Part shown: in pieces, positions 23,401-38,075 of the stretch | Position numbering within the stretch: position 1 is the stretch's first letter | How the letters are laid out: every line of letters starts with the position of its first letter | Assembly (NCBI GenBank): GCA_964016885.1 | Contig: OZ024744.1 | Location: 29,561,087-29,625,086 of the forward strand | Length of the DNA: 64,000 nucleotides | From: Eledone cirrhosa | Taxonomy: Eukaryota > Mollusca > Cephalopoda > Octopoda > Eledonidae | Direction of reading: 5' to 3' | Translations under genes and position numbers: made by a program | The notes under the pieces: model-generated | Told to the model about the DNA's origin: nothing | Database searches by the model: none | What the model saw: the letters and a program-made list of their open reading frames with translations, nothing else

Positions 23401-24880
23401 GGCTTATACAGATGGTGTCACTGGTGGAGGACCATGACGTGGAGTGGCTTATACAGATGGTATCACTGGTGGAGGACCATGACGTGGAGTGTCATATACA
23501 GATGGTGTCACTGCTGGAGGTCCATGACATGTCTTATATAGACGGTGTCACTGGTGGAGAACCACGACGTGGAGTGTCTTATATAGATGGTGTCACCTGT
23601 GGAGGACGATGACGTGGAGTGGCCTATACAGATGGTGTCACTGGTGGAGGACCCTGACGTGGAGTGTCTCATATAGATGGTGTGATTGGTGGAGGACCAT
23701 GACATGTCTTATACAGATTGTGTCACTGGTGGAGGACCATGACGTGGAGTGTCTTATATAGATTGTGTCACTGGTGGAGGTCCATGACGTGGTGTGTCTT
23801 ATACAGATGGTGTCATTGGTGGAGGACCATGACATGTCTGATATAGATGGTGTCACTGGTGGAGGACCATGACGTGTAGTGTCTTATATAGATGGTGTCA
23901 CTGGTGGAGGGCCATGACGTTGAGTATCTTATACAGATGGTATCATTGGTGGAGGACCATGACGTGTAGTGTCTTATATAGATGGGGTCACTGGTGGAGG
24001 ACCATGACCTGGAGTGTCTTATACAGATGGTGTCATTGGTGGAGGACCATGACGTGGAGTGTCTTATATAGATTGTGTCACTGGTGGAGGTCCATGACGT
24101 GGTGTGTCTTATACAGATTGTGTCACTGGTGGCGGACAATGACGTGTAGTGTCTTATATAGATGGTGTCACTGGTGGAGGACCATGACGTGTAGTGTCTT
24201 ATATAGATGGTGTCACTGGTGGAGGGCCATGACGTTGAGTATCTTATACAGATGGTATCATTGGTGGAGGTCCATGACGTGGTGTGTCTTATACAGATTG
24301 TGTCACTGGTGGCGGACCATGACGTGTCTTATATATATGGTGTCACTGGTGGAGGACCATGACGTGGAGTGTCTTATACAGAGGGTGTCATTGGTGGAGG
24401 ACCATGACGTGGAGTGTCTTATATAGATTGTGTCACTGGTGGAGGACCATGACGTGGAGTGTCTTATATAGATTGTGTCACCGGTGGAGGACCATGACGT
24501 GGAGTGTCTGATATAGGTTGTGTCACTGGTGGAGGACCATGACGTGGAGTGTCTTATATAGATGGTGTCACTGGTGGAGGACCATGACGTGGAGTGGCAT
24601 ATACAGATGGTGTCACTGGTGGAGGACCATGACGTGGAGTGTCTTATAGAGATGGTTTCACTGGTGGGGGACCATGACGTGGTGTGTCTTGTATAGATGG
24701 TGTCACTGGTGGAGGACCATGACGTGGAGTGTCTTATATAGATGGTGTCAATGATGGAGGACCATGATTTGGAGTGTCTTATATAGATGGTGTCATTGGT
24801 GGAGGACCACGACGTGGAGTGCCTTATATAGATGGTGTCACTGGTGGAGGACCATGACGTAGAGTGTCTTATTTAGATGG
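11439..24880. repeat. Diverged middle section of the array
   Basis: Units here carry more private substitutions, and only short internal duplications are seen (for example GGACAATGACATG at 16061 and 16321, offset 260). GTTTCATGACG units end by about 15.1 kb; GACAGGTC and CCATAAC units cluster at 16-18 kb. No kilobase-scale exact copy was noticed, suggesting an older or less recently homogenised zone. Confidence 0.65.
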
Positions 24881-27290
24881 TATCACTGGTGGAGGACCAT
24901 GACATGTCTTATGTAGATGGTGTCACTGGTGGAGGACATTGAAGTGGAGTGTCTTATATAGATAGTGTCACTGGGGGAGGACCATGACGTGGAGTGTCTA
25001 ATACAGATGGTGTCACTGGTGGAGGACCATGACGTGGAGTGTCTTATAAATATGGTGTCACTGGTGGAGGACAATGACATGTCTTATATAGATGGTGTCA
25101 CTGGTGGAGGACCATGACATGGAGTGTCTTATATAGATGATGACACTTGTGGAGGACCATGACGTGGAGTGTCTTATATAGATGGTGTCACTGGTGGAGA
25201 ACCATGACGTGGAGTGTCTTATATAGATGGTGTCACTGGTGAAGGACCATGACGTGGAGTGTCTCATACAGATGGTGTCACTGGTGGAGGACCATGACGT
25301 GGAGTGTCGTGTATAGATGGTGTCACTGGTGGAGGACCATGACGTGGTGTGCCTTATATAGCTGGTGTCACTGTTGGAGGTCCATGGCGTGATGTGTCTT
25401 ATATAGATGGTGTCACTGGTGGAGGACCATGACGTGGAGTGTCTTATACAGATGGTGTAACTGGTGGAGGACCATGACGTGGAGTGTCTTATTTAGATGG
25501 TGTCACTGGAGGAGGACCATGACGTGGAGTGTCTTATACAGATGGTGTCACTGGTGGAGGACCATGACGTGTCTTATATAGACGGTGTCACTGGTGGAGG
25601 GCCATGACGTGGAGTATCTTATATAGATGGTGTCACTGGTGGAGGACCATGACGTGTCTTATATAGATGGTGTCACTGGTGGAGAACCATGACGTGGAGT
25701 GTCTTATACAGATGGTGTCACTGGTGGAGGAACATGACGTGGAGTGTCTTATACAGATGGTGTTACTGGTGGAGGATCATGACGTCTCTTATATAGATGG
25801 TGTCACTGGTGGAGGACCATGACGTGGAGTGTCTTATACAGATGGTGTCACTGGTGGAGGACCATGACAGGTCTTATATAGATGGTGTCTCTGGTGGAGG
25901 AACATGACGTGGTGTGTCTTATACAGATGGTGTCACTGGTGGAGGACAATGACATGTCTTATATAGATGGTGTAACTGGTAGAGGACCATGACATGGAGT
26001 GTCTTATATAGATGGTGTCACTGGTGGAAGACCATGACGTGTCTTATATAGATGTTGTCAATGGTGGAGGACCATGACGTGGAGTGTCTTATACATATGG
26101 TGTCACTGGTGGAGGTCCATGACGTGGAGTGTCTTATACAGATTGTGTCACTGGTGGAGGACCATGACGTGGAGTGTCTTATATAGATGGTGTCACTGGT
26201 GGAGAACCATGACGTGGAGTGTCTTATATAAATTGTGTCACTGGTGGAGGTCCATGACGTGGAGTGTCTCATACAGATGGTGTCACTGGTGGAGGACCAT
26301 GACGTGGAGTGTCGTATATAGATGGTGTCACTGGTGGAGGACCATGACGTGGTGTGACTTATATAGATGGTGTCATGTGTGGAGGTCCATGACGTGGTGT
26401 GTCTTATATATATGGTGTCACTGGTGGAGGACCATGACGTGGATTGTCTTGTATAGATGGTGTCACTGGTGGAGGACCATGACGTGGAGTGTCTTATATA
26501 GATGGAGTAACTGGTGGGTGACCATGACATGTCTTATATAGATGGTGTCACTGGTGGAGGACCATGACGTCTCTTATATAGGTGGTGTCACTGGTGGAGA
26601 ACCATGACGTGGTGTGTCTTATACAGATGGTGTCACTGGTGGAGGACCAGGACATGTCTTATATAGATGGTGTCAGTGGTGGAGGACCATGACGTGTAGT
26701 GTCTTATTTATATGGTGTCACTGGTGGAGGACCATGACATGTCTTATGTAGATGGTGTCACTGGTGGAGGACCCTGACGTGGAATATCTTATATAGATCG
26801 TGCCACTGGTGGAGGACCATGACGTGGAGTGTCTTATACAGATGGTGTCACTGGTGGAGGACAATGACGTGGTATGTCTTATATATATGGTGTAACTGGT
26901 GGAGGACCATGACGTGTCTTATAGAGATGGTGTCACTGGTGGCGGACCATGACATGTCTTATATAGATGGTGTCACTGGTGGAGGACCATGACGTGGAGT
27001 GTCTTCTATAGATAGTGTCACTGGTGGAGGACCATGACGTGGAGTGTCTTATATAGATGGTGTCACTGGTGGAGGACATTGAAGTGGAGTGTCTTATATA
27101 GATAGTGTCACTGGGGGAGGACCATGACGTGGAGTGTCTAATACAGATGGTGTCACTGGTGTAGGACCATGACGTGGAGTGTCTTATACATATGGTGTCA
27201 CTGGTGGAGGACAATGACATGTCTTATATAGATGGTGTCACTGGTGGAGGACCATGACATGGAGTGTCTTATATAGATGATGACACTTGT
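24881..27290. repeat. Duplicated segment at offset 2,140
   Basis: Sequence around 25041-25150 recurs at 27181-27290, shown by the shared run GGACAATGACATG followed by GACATGGAG and GATGATGACACTTGTGG. The sequence between and around the copies has drifted, so only partial collinearity is claimed. Confidence 0.65.
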
Positions 27291-28349
27291 GGAGGACCAT
27301 GACGTGGAGTGTCTTGTATAGATGGTGTCACTGGTGGAGGACCATGACGTGGTGTGTCTTATATAGCTGGTGTCACTGTTGGAGGTCCATGGCGAGATGT
27401 GTCTTATATAGATGGTGTCACTGGTGGAGGACCATGACGTGGAGTGTTTTATATAGATGGTGTCACTGGTGGAGGACCATGACGTGGAGTGTCTTATATA
27501 GATGGTGTCATTGGTGGAGGACCATGATGTGGAGTGTCTTATATAGATGGTGTCACTGGTGGAGGACCATGACGTGGAGTGTCTTATATAGATGGTGTCA
27601 CTGGTGGCGGACCATGACGTTGAGTGTCTTATATAGATGGTATCATTAGTGGAGGACCATGACATGTCTTATTTAGATGATGTCACTGGTGGAGGACCAT
27701 GACGTGGTGTGTCTTATACAGATGGTATCACTGGTGGAGGACCATGACGTGTCTTATATAGATGGTGTCATTGGTGGAGGACCATTACATGTCTTATATA
27801 GATGGTGTCACTGGTGGAGGATCATGACGTGTCTTATACAGATGGTGTCACTGGTGGAGGACAATTACATGTCTTATATAGATGGTGTCACTGGTGGAGG
27901 AACATGACGTGGATGGAGTGTCTTATTTAGATGGTATCACTGGTGGAGGACCATGACATGTCTTATATAGATGGTGTCACTGGTGGAGGACATGACGTGG
28001 AGTGTCTTATACAGATGGTGTCACTGGTAGAGGACCATGACGTGGAGTGTCTCATATAGATGGTGTCACTGGTGGAGGACCATGTCGTGAAGTGTCTTAT
28101 ATAAATGGTGTCATTGGTGGAGGACCATGACGTGGAGTGTCTTATATAGATGGTGTCATTGGTGGAGGACCATGACGTGGAGTGTCTTATACAGATGGTG
28201 TCACTGGTGGAGGACCATGACGTGGAGTGTCTTATACAGATGGTGTCACTGGTGGAGGACCATGACGTGGACTGTCTTTTATAGATGATGTCACTGGTGG
28301 AGGACCATGACCTGGAGTGTCTAATACAGATGGTGTCATTGGTGGAGGA

Positions 28350-31300
28350 CCATGACGTGTAGTGTCTTATATATATGGTGTCACTGGTGGAGGATCACGA
28401 CGTGGAGTGCCTTATATAGATGGTGTCACTGGTGTAGGACCATGACGTGGAGTTTCTTATATAGATGGTGTCACTGGTGGAGGACCATGACGTGTACTGT
28501 CTTATATATATCGTGTCACTGGTGGAGGATCACGACGTGGAGTGCCTTATATAGATGGTGTCACTGGTGGAGGACTATGACGTGGAGTGTCTTATACAGA
28601 TGGTGTCACTGGTGGAGGACCATGACGTGGAGTGTCTTATACAGATGGTGTCATTGGTGGAGGATCATGACGTGGAGTGTCTTATATAGATGGTGTCACT
28701 GGTGGAGGATCATGACGTGGTGTGTCTTATATAGATGGTGTCACTGGTGGAGGACCATGACGTGGAGTGTCTTATATAGATGGTGTCACTGGTGGAGGAC
28801 CATGACGTGTACTGTCTTATATATATCGTGTCACTGGTGGAGGATCACGACGTGAAGTGCCTTATATAGATGGTGTCACTGGTGGAGGACTATGACGTGG
28901 AGTGTCTTATACAGATGGTGTCACTGCTGGAGGACCATGACGTGGAATGTCTTATACAGATAGTGGCATTGGTGGAGGACCATGACGTGGAGTGTCTTAT
29001 ATAGATGGTGTCACTGGTGGAGGACCATGACGTGGAGAGGCTTATACAGATGGTGTCACTGGTGGAGGACCATGACTTGTTAATATAGATGGTGTCACTG
29101 GTGGATGACCATGACGTGGAGTGTCTCATATAGATGGTGTGATTGGTGGAGGACCATGACATGTCTTATACAGTTTGTGTCACTGGTGGAGGACCATGAC
29201 GTGGAGTGTCTTATATAGAATGTGTCACTGGTGGAGGTCCATGACGTGGTGTGTCTTATACAGATGGTGTCATTGGCGGAGGACCATGACATGTCTTATA
29301 TAGTTGGTGTAACTGGTGGAGGACCATGGCGTGGAGTGTCTTATACAGATGGTGTCACTGGTGGAGGACCATGACGTGGAGTGTCTTTTATAGAATGGTG
29401 TCACTGGTGGAGGACAATTACATGTCTTATATAGATGGTGTCACTGGTGGAGGACCATGTCGTGGAGTGTCTTATATAGATGGTGTCATTGGTGGAGGAC
29501 CATGACGTAGAGTGTCTTATATAGATGGTGTCATTGGTGGCGGACCATGACGTGGAGTGTCTTATATATATGGTGTCACTGGTGGAGGATCACGACGTGG
29601 AGTGCCTTATATAGATGGTGTCACTGGTGGAGGGCCATGACGTGAAATGTCTTATACAGATGGTGTCACTGGTGGAGGACCATGACGTGGAGTGTCTTAT
29701 ATAGATGGTGTCACTGGTGGAGGATCATGACGTGGTGTGTCTTATATAGATGGTGTCACTGGTGGAGCACCATGACGTGGAGTGTCTTATACAGATGATG
29801 TCACTGCTGGAGGTCCATGACATGTCTTATATAGACGGTGTCACTGGTGGAGGAACATGACGTGGAGTGTCTTATATAGATGGTGTCACTGGTGGAGGAC
29901 CATGACGTGGAGTGGCTTATACAGATGGTGTCACTGGTGGAGGACCATGACTTGTTTATATAGATGGTGTCACAGGTGGAGGACAATGACGTGGTGTGTC
30001 TTATATAGATGGTGTCACTGGTGGAGGACCCTGACGTGGAGTGTCTCATATAGATGGTGTGATTGGTGGAGGACCATGACATGTCTTATACAGATGGTGT
30101 CACTGGTGGAGGACCATGGCGTGGAGTGTCTTATATAGATTGTGTCACTGGTGGAGGTCCATGACGTGGTGTGTCTTATACAGATTGTGTCACTGGTGGC
30201 GGACCATAACGTGTAGTGTCTTATATAGATGGTGTCACTGGTGGCGGACCATGATGTGTCTTATATATATGGTGTCACTGGTGGAGGACCATGACGTAGA
30301 GTGTCTTATATAGATGGTGTCACTGGTGGAGGACCATGACGTGGAGTGGCTTATACAGATGGTGTCACTGGTGGAGGACCATGACGTGGAGTGGCTTATA
30401 CAGATGGTGTTACTGGTGGAGGACCCTGACGTGGAGTGTCTTATACAGATGGTGTCACTGCTGGAGGTCCGTGACATGTCTTATATAGACGGTGTCACTG
30501 GTGGAGAACCATGACGTGGAGTGTCTTATATAGATGGTGTCACTGGTGGAGCACCATGACGTGGAGTGGCCTATACAGATGGTGTCACTGGTGGAGGACA
30601 TGACGCGGTGTGTCTTATATAGCTGGTGTCACTGGTGGAGGACCCTGACGTGGAGTGTCTCATATAGATGGTGTGATTGGTGGAGGACCATGACATGTCT
30701 TATACAGATTGTGTCACTGGTGGAGGACCATTACGTGGAGTCTCTTATATAGATTGTGTCACTGGTGGAGGTCCATGACGTGGTGTGTCTTATACAGATG
30801 GTGTCACTGGTGGAGGACCCTGACGTGGAGTGTCTCATATAGATGGTGTGATTGGTGGAGGACCATGACATGTCTTATACAGATTGTGTCACTGGTGGAG
30901 GACCATTACGTGGAGTCTCTTATATAGATTGTGTCACAGGTGGAGGACCATGACGTGGTGTGTCTTATACAGATGGTGTCACTGGTGGAGGACCCTGACG
31001 TGGAGTGTCTCATATAGATGGTGTGATTGGTGGAGGACCATGACATGTCTTATACAGATTGTGTCACTGGTGGAGGACCATTACGTGGAGTCTCTTATAT
31101 AGATTGTGTCACTGGTGGAGGTCCATGACGTGGTGTGTCTTATACAGATGGTGTCATTGGTGGAGGACCATGACATGTCTTATATAGATGGTGTCACTGG
31201 TGGAGGCCCATGACGTGGAGTGTCTTATAAAGATGGTATCACTGGTGGAGGTCCACGACCTGGTGTGTCTTATACAGATGGTGTCATTGGTGGAGGACCA

Positions 31301-34300
31301 TGACATGTCTTATATAGACGGTGTAACTGGTGGAGGACCATGACGTGGAGTGTCTTATACAGATGGTGTCACTGGTGGAGAACCATGACATGGAGTGTCT
31401 TATAGAGATGGTATCACTGGTGGAGGACGATGACATGTCTTATATAGATGGTGTCACTGGTGGCGGACCATGACATGGAGTGTCTTATACAGATGGTATC
31501 ACTGGTGGAGGACCATGACATGTCTTATATAGACGGTGTCACTGGTGGAGGACCATGACGTGGTGTGTCTTATACAGATGGTGTCACTGGTGGAGGACCC
31601 TGACGTGGAGTGTCTCATATAGATGGTGTGATTGGTGGAGGACCATGACATGTCTTATACAGATTGTGTCACTGGTGGAGGACCATGACGTGGAGTGTCT
31701 TATATAGATGGTGACACTGGTGGAGGACCACGACGTGGAGTGTCTTATATAGATTGTGTCACTGGTGGAGGTCCATGACGTGGTGTGTCTTATACAGATT
31801 GTGTCACTGGTGGCGGACCATAACGTGTAGTGTCTTATATAGATGGTGTCACTGGTGGAGGACCATGACGTGTAGTGTCATATATAGATGGTGTCAATGG
31901 TGGCGGACCATGATGTGTCTTATATATATGGTGTCACTGGTGGAGGACCATGACGTGGAGTGTCTTATAAAGATGGTATCATTGGTGGAGGACCATGACG
32001 TTGAGTATCTTATAAAGATGGTATCATTGTTGGAGGACCATGACGTGGAGTGTCTTATTTAGATGGTATCACTGGTGGAGGACCATGACATGTCTTATAT
32101 AGATGGTGTCACTGGTGGAGGACATGACGTGGAGTGTCTTATACAGATGGTGTCACTGGTAGAGGACCATGACGTGGAGTGTCTCATATAGAATGGTGTC
32201 ACTGGTGGAGGATCACGACGTGGAGTGCCTTATATAGATGGTGTCACTGGTGGAGGACCATGACGTGTAGTGTCTTATATATATCGTGTCACTGGTGGAG
32301 GATCACGACGTGGAGTGCCTTATATAGATGGTGTCACTGGTGGAGAACCATGACGTGGAGTGTCTTATACAGATGGTGTCACTGGTGGAGGACCATGACG
32401 TGGAGTGTCTTATACAGATGGTGTCATTGGTGGAGGATCATGACGTGGAGTGTCTTATATAGATGGTGTCACTGGTGGAGGATCATGACGTGGTGTGTCT
32501 TATATAGATGGTGTCACTGGTGGAGGACCATGACGTGAAGTGTCTTATACAGATGGTGGCATTGGTGGAGGACCATGACGTGGAGTGTCTTATATAGATG
32601 GTGTCACTGGTGGAGGACTATGACGTGGAGAGACTTATACAGATGGTATCACTGGTGGAGGACCATGACTTGTTAATATAGATGGTGTCACTGGTGTAAG
32701 ACCATGACGTGGAGTGTCTCATATAGATGGTGTGATTGGTGGAGGACCATGACATGTCTTATACAGTTTGTGTCACTGGTTGAGGACCATGACCTGGAGT
32801 GTCTTATATAGAATGTGTCCCTGGTAGAGGTCCATGACGTGGTGTGTCTTATACAGATGGTGTCATTGGTGGAGGACCATGACATCTCTTATATAGTTGG
32901 TGTCACTGGTGGAGGACAATGACGTGGAGTGTCTTATAAAGATGGTATCACTGGTGGAGGTCCATGACATGGTGTGTCTTATATAGATGGTGTCATTGGT
33001 AGAGGACCATGACATGTCTTATATAGTTGGTGTAACTGGTGGAGGACCATGGCGTGGAGTGTCTTATACAGATGGTGTCACTGGTGGAGGACCATGACGT
33101 GGAGTGTCTTATATAGAATGGTGTCACTGGTGGAGGACAATTACATGTCTTATATAGATGGTGTCATTGGTGGAGGACCATGACGTGGTGTGTCTTATAT
33201 AGATGGTGTCATTGGTGGAGGACCATGACGTGGAGTGTCTTATACAGATGGTGTCACTGCTGGAGGACCATGACGTGGAGTGTCTTATACAGATTGTGTC
33301 ACTGGTGGAGGACCATGACGTGGACTGTCTTATATAGATGATGTCACTGGTGGAGGACCATGACCTGGAGTGTCTTATACAGATGGTGTCATTGGTGGCG
33401 GACCATGACGTGGAGTGTCTTATATATATGGTGTCACTGGTGGAGGATCACGACGTGGAGTGCCTTATATAGATGGTGTCACTGGTGGAGGACCATGACG
33501 TGGAGTGTCTTATATAGATGGTGTCACTGGTGGAGGACCATGACGTGGAGTGCCTTATTCAGATGGTGTCACTGGTGGAGGACCATGACGTGTAGTGTCT
33601 TATATATATGGTGTCACTGGTGGAGGATCACGACGTGGAGTGCCTTATATAGATGGTGTCACTGGTGGAGGGCCATGACGTGGAGTGTCTTATACAGATG
33701 GTGTCACTGGTGGAGGACCATGACGTGGAGTGTCTTATACAGATGGTGTCATTGGTGGAGGATCATGACGTGGTGTGTCTTATATAGATGGTGTCACTGG
33801 TGGAGGATCATGACGTGGTGTGTCTCATATAGATGGTGTCACTGGTGGAGCACCATGACGTGGAGTGTCTTATACAGATGGTGTCACTGCTGGAGGTCCA
33901 TGACATGTCTTATATAGACGGTGTCACTGGTGGAGGAACATGACGTGGAGTGTCTTATATAGATGGTGTCACTGGTGGAGGACCATGACCTGGAGTGGCT
34001 TATACAGATGGTGTCACTGGTGGAGGACCATGACATGTTTATATAGATGGTGTCACAGGTGGAGGACCATGACGTGGTGTGTCTTATACAGATGGTGTCA
34101 CTGGTGGAGGACCCTGACGTGGAGTGTCTCATATAGATGGTGTGATTGGTGGAGGACCATGACATGTCTTATACAGATTGTGTCACTGGTGGAAGACCAT
34201 GACATGGAGTGTCTTATATAGATGGTGTCACTGGTGGAGGACCATGACGTGGAGTGTCTTATATAGATGGTGTCACTGGTGGAGAACCATGACGTGGAGT

Positions 34301-35100
34301 GTCTTATATAGATGGTGTCACTGGTGAAGGACCATGACGTGGAGTGTCTCATACAGATGCTGTCACTGGTGGAGGACCATGACGTGGAGTGTCTTGTATA
34401 GATGGTGTCACTGGTGGAGGACCATGACGTGGTGTGTCTTATATAGCTGGTGTCACTGTTGGAGGTCCATGGCGTGATGTGTCTTATATAGATGGTGTCA
34501 CTGGTGGAGGACCATGACGTGGAGTGTCTTATACAGATGGTGTAACTGGTGGAGGACCATGACGTGGAGTGTCTTATTTAGATGATGTCACTGGAGGAGG
34601 ACCATGACGTGGAGTGTCTTATACAGATGGTGTCACTGGTGGAGGACCATGACGTGTCTTATATAGACGGTGTCACTGGTGGAGGGCCATGACGTGGAGT
34701 ATCTTATATAGATGGTGTCACTGGTGGAGGACCATGACGTGGAGTGTCTTATATAGATTGTGTCACTGGTGGAGGTCCATGACGTGGTGTGTCTTATACA
34801 GATTGTGTCACTGGTGGCGGACCATAACGTGTAGTGTCTTATATAGATGGTGTCACTGGTGGCGGACTATGATGTGTCTTATATATATGGTGTCACTGGT
34901 GGAGGACCATGACGTAGAGTGTCTTATATAGATGGTGTCACTGGTGGAGGACCATGACGTGGAGTGGCTTATACAGATGGTGTCACTGGTGGAGGACCAT
35001 GACGTGGAGTGGCTTATACAGATGGTGTTATTGGTGGAGGACCCTGACGTGGAGTGTCTTATACAGATGGTGTCACTGCTGGAGGTCCATGACATGTCTT
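28350..35100. repeat. About 4-kb higher-order repeat with a 535-bp insertion
   Basis: Segment 29801-30138 recurs at 33884-34221 (offset 4,083), while 30235-30514 recurs at 34853-35132 (offset 4,618). The second copy therefore holds 535 extra bp, located between about 34200 and 34740. That extra part matches 25150-25650, at a constant offset of 9,085 bp. Confidence 0.8.
30550..31100. repeat. 175-bp four-unit repeat, three copies
   Basis: The marker GACCATTACG occurs at 30726, 30901 and 31076, each 175 bp apart (three 45-bp units plus one 40-bp unit). Each copy has the same order of variants: CCATTACG, GGTCCATGACGTGGTG, CCCTGACG with TCTCATATAG, then GTGATTGG with GACATGTC. Confidence 0.92.
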
Positions 35101-35509
35101 ATATAGACGGTGTCACTGGTGGAGAACCATGACGTGGAGTGTCTTATATAGATGGTGTCATTGGTGGAGGACCATGACGTGGAGTGGCCTATACAGATGG
35201 TGTCACTGGTGGAGGACCATGACTTGTTTATATAGATGGTGTCACTGGTGGAGGACCATGACGTGGAGTGTCTTATACAGATGGTGTCACTGGTGGAGTA
35301 CCCTTACGTGGAGTGTCTCATATAGATGGTGTGATTGGTGGAGGACCATGACATGTCTTATACAGATTGTGTCACTGGTGGAGGACCATTACGTGGAGTG
35401 TCTTATATAGATTGTGTCACTGGTGGAGGTCCATGACGTGGTGTGTCTTATACAGATGGTGTCATTGGTGGAGGACCATGACATGTCTTATATAGACGGT
35501 GTAACTGGT

Positions 35510-38075
35510 GGAGGACCATGACGTGGAGTGTCTTATACAGATGGTGTCACTGGTGGAGAACCATGACATGGAGTGTCTTATACAGATGGTATCACTGGTG
35601 GAGGACGATGACATGTCTTATATAGATGGTGTCACTGGTGGCGGACCATGACATGGAGTGTCTTATACAGATGGTATCACTGGTGGAGGACCATGACATG
35701 TCTTATATAGACGGTGTCACTGGTGGAGGACCATGACGTGGTGTGTCTTATACAGATGGTATCACTGGTGGAGGACCCTGACGTAGAGTGTCTCATATAG
35801 ATGGTGTGATTGGTGGAGGACCATGACATGTCTTATACAGATTGTGTCACTGGTGGAGGACCATGACGTGGAGTGTCTTATATAGATGGTGTCACTGGTG
35901 GAGGACCATGACGTGGAGTGTCTTATATAGATTGTGTCACTGGTGGAGGTCCATGACGTGGTGTGTCTTATACAGATTGTGTCACTGGTGGCGGACCATA
36001 ACGTGTAGTGTCTTATATAGATGGTGTCACTGGTGGAGGACCATGACGTGTAGTGTCATATATAGATGGTGTCACTGGTGGCAGACCATGATGTGTCTTA
36101 TATATATGGTGTCACTGGTGGAGGACCATGACGTGGAGTGTCTTATAAAGATGGTATCATTGGTGGAGGACCATGACGTTGAGTATCTTATAAAGATGGT
36201 ATCATTGTTGGAGGACCATGACGTGGAGTGTCTTATATAGATGGTGTCACTGGTGGAGGACCATGACGTGGAGTCTCTTATATAGATTGTGTCACTGGTG
36301 GAGGGCCAGGACGTGGAGTGTCTTATATAGATTGTGTCACTGGTGGAGGATCATGACGTGGAGTCTCTTATATAGGTTGTGTCACTGGTGGAGGACCATG
36401 ACGTGGAGTGTCTTATATAGGTTGTGTCACTGGTGGAGGACCATGACGTGGAGTGTCTTATATAGATGGTGTCACTGGTGGCGGACCATAACGTGTAGTG
36501 CCTTATATAGATGGTGTCACTGGTGGCGGACTATGATGTGTCTTATATATATGGTGTCACTGGTGGAGGACCATGACGTAGAGTGTCTTATATAGATGGT
36601 GTCACTGGTGGAGGACCATGACGTGGAGTGGCTTATACAGATGGTGTCACTGGTGGAGGACCATGACGTGGAGTGGCTTATACAGATGGTGTTACTGGTG
36701 GAGGACCCTGACGTGGAGTGTCTTATACAGATGGTGTCACTGCTAGAGGTCCATGACATGTCTTATATAGACGGTGTCACTGGTGGAGAACCATGACGTG
36801 GAGTGTCTTATACAGATGGTGTCACTGGTGGAGAACCATGACATGGAGTGTCTTATACAGATGGTATCACTGGTGGAGGACGATGACATGTCTTATATAG
36901 ATGGTGTCACTGGTGGCGGACCATGACATGGAGTGTCTTATACAGATGGTATCACTGGTGGAGGACCATGACATGTCTTATATAGACGGTGTCACTGGTG
37001 GAGGACCATGACGTGGTGTGTCTTATACAGATGGTATCACTGGTGGAGGACCCTGACGTAGAGTGTCTCATATAGATGGTGTGATTGGTGGAGGACCATG
37101 ACATGTCTTATACAGATTGTGTCACTGGTGGAGGACCATGACGTGGAGTGTCTTATATAGATGGTGTCACTGGTGGAGGACCATGACGTGGAGTGTCTTA
37201 TATAGATTGTGTCACTGGTGGAGGTCCATGACGTGGTGTGTCTTATACAGATTGTGTCACTGGTGGCGGACCATAACGTGTAGTGTCTTATATAGATGGT
37301 GTCACTGGTGGAGGACCATGACGTGTAGTGTCATATATAGATGGTGTCACTGGTGGCAGACCATGATGTGTCTTATATATATGGTGTCACTGGTGGAGGA
37401 CCATGACGTGGAGTGTCTTATAAAGATGGTATCATTGGTGGAGGACCATGACGTTGAGTATCTTATAAAGATGGTATCATTGTTGGAGGACCATGACGTG
37501 GAGTGTCTTATATAGATGGTGTCACTGGTGGAGGACCATGACGTGGAGTCTCTTATATAGATTGTGTCACTGGTGGAGGGCCAGGACGTGGAGTGTCTTA
37601 TATAGATTGTGTCACTGGTGGAGGACCATGACGTGGAGTGTCTTATATAGGTTGTGTCACTGGTGGAGGACCATGACGTGGAGTGTCTTATATAGGTTGT
37701 GTCACTGGTGGAGGACCATGACGTGGAGTGTCTTATATAGATTGTGTCACTGGTGGCGGACCATAACGTGTAGTGTCTTATATAGATGGTGTCACTGGTG
37801 GCGGACTATGATGTGTCTTATATATATGGTGTCACTGGTGGAGGACCATGACGTAGAGTGTCTTATATAGATGGTGTCACTGGTGGAGGACCATGACGTG
37901 GAGTGGCTTATACAGATGGTGTCACTGGTGGAGGACCATGACGTGGAGTGGCTTATACAGATGGTGTTACTGGTGGAGGACCCTGACGTGGAGTGTCTTA
38001 TACAGATGGTGTCACTGCTAGAGGTCCATGACATGTCTTATATAGACGGTGTCACTGGTGGAGAACCATGAGGTG
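35510..38075. repeat. Tandem 1,275-bp duplication
   Basis: Copy 1 is about 35510-36795 and copy 2 about 36785-38075. Checked markers: GAGAACCATGACATGG at 35556 and 36831, GCAGACCATG at 36081 and 37356. A third, altered copy follows, with GCAGACC at 38975 (offset 1,619). Confidence 0.9.
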
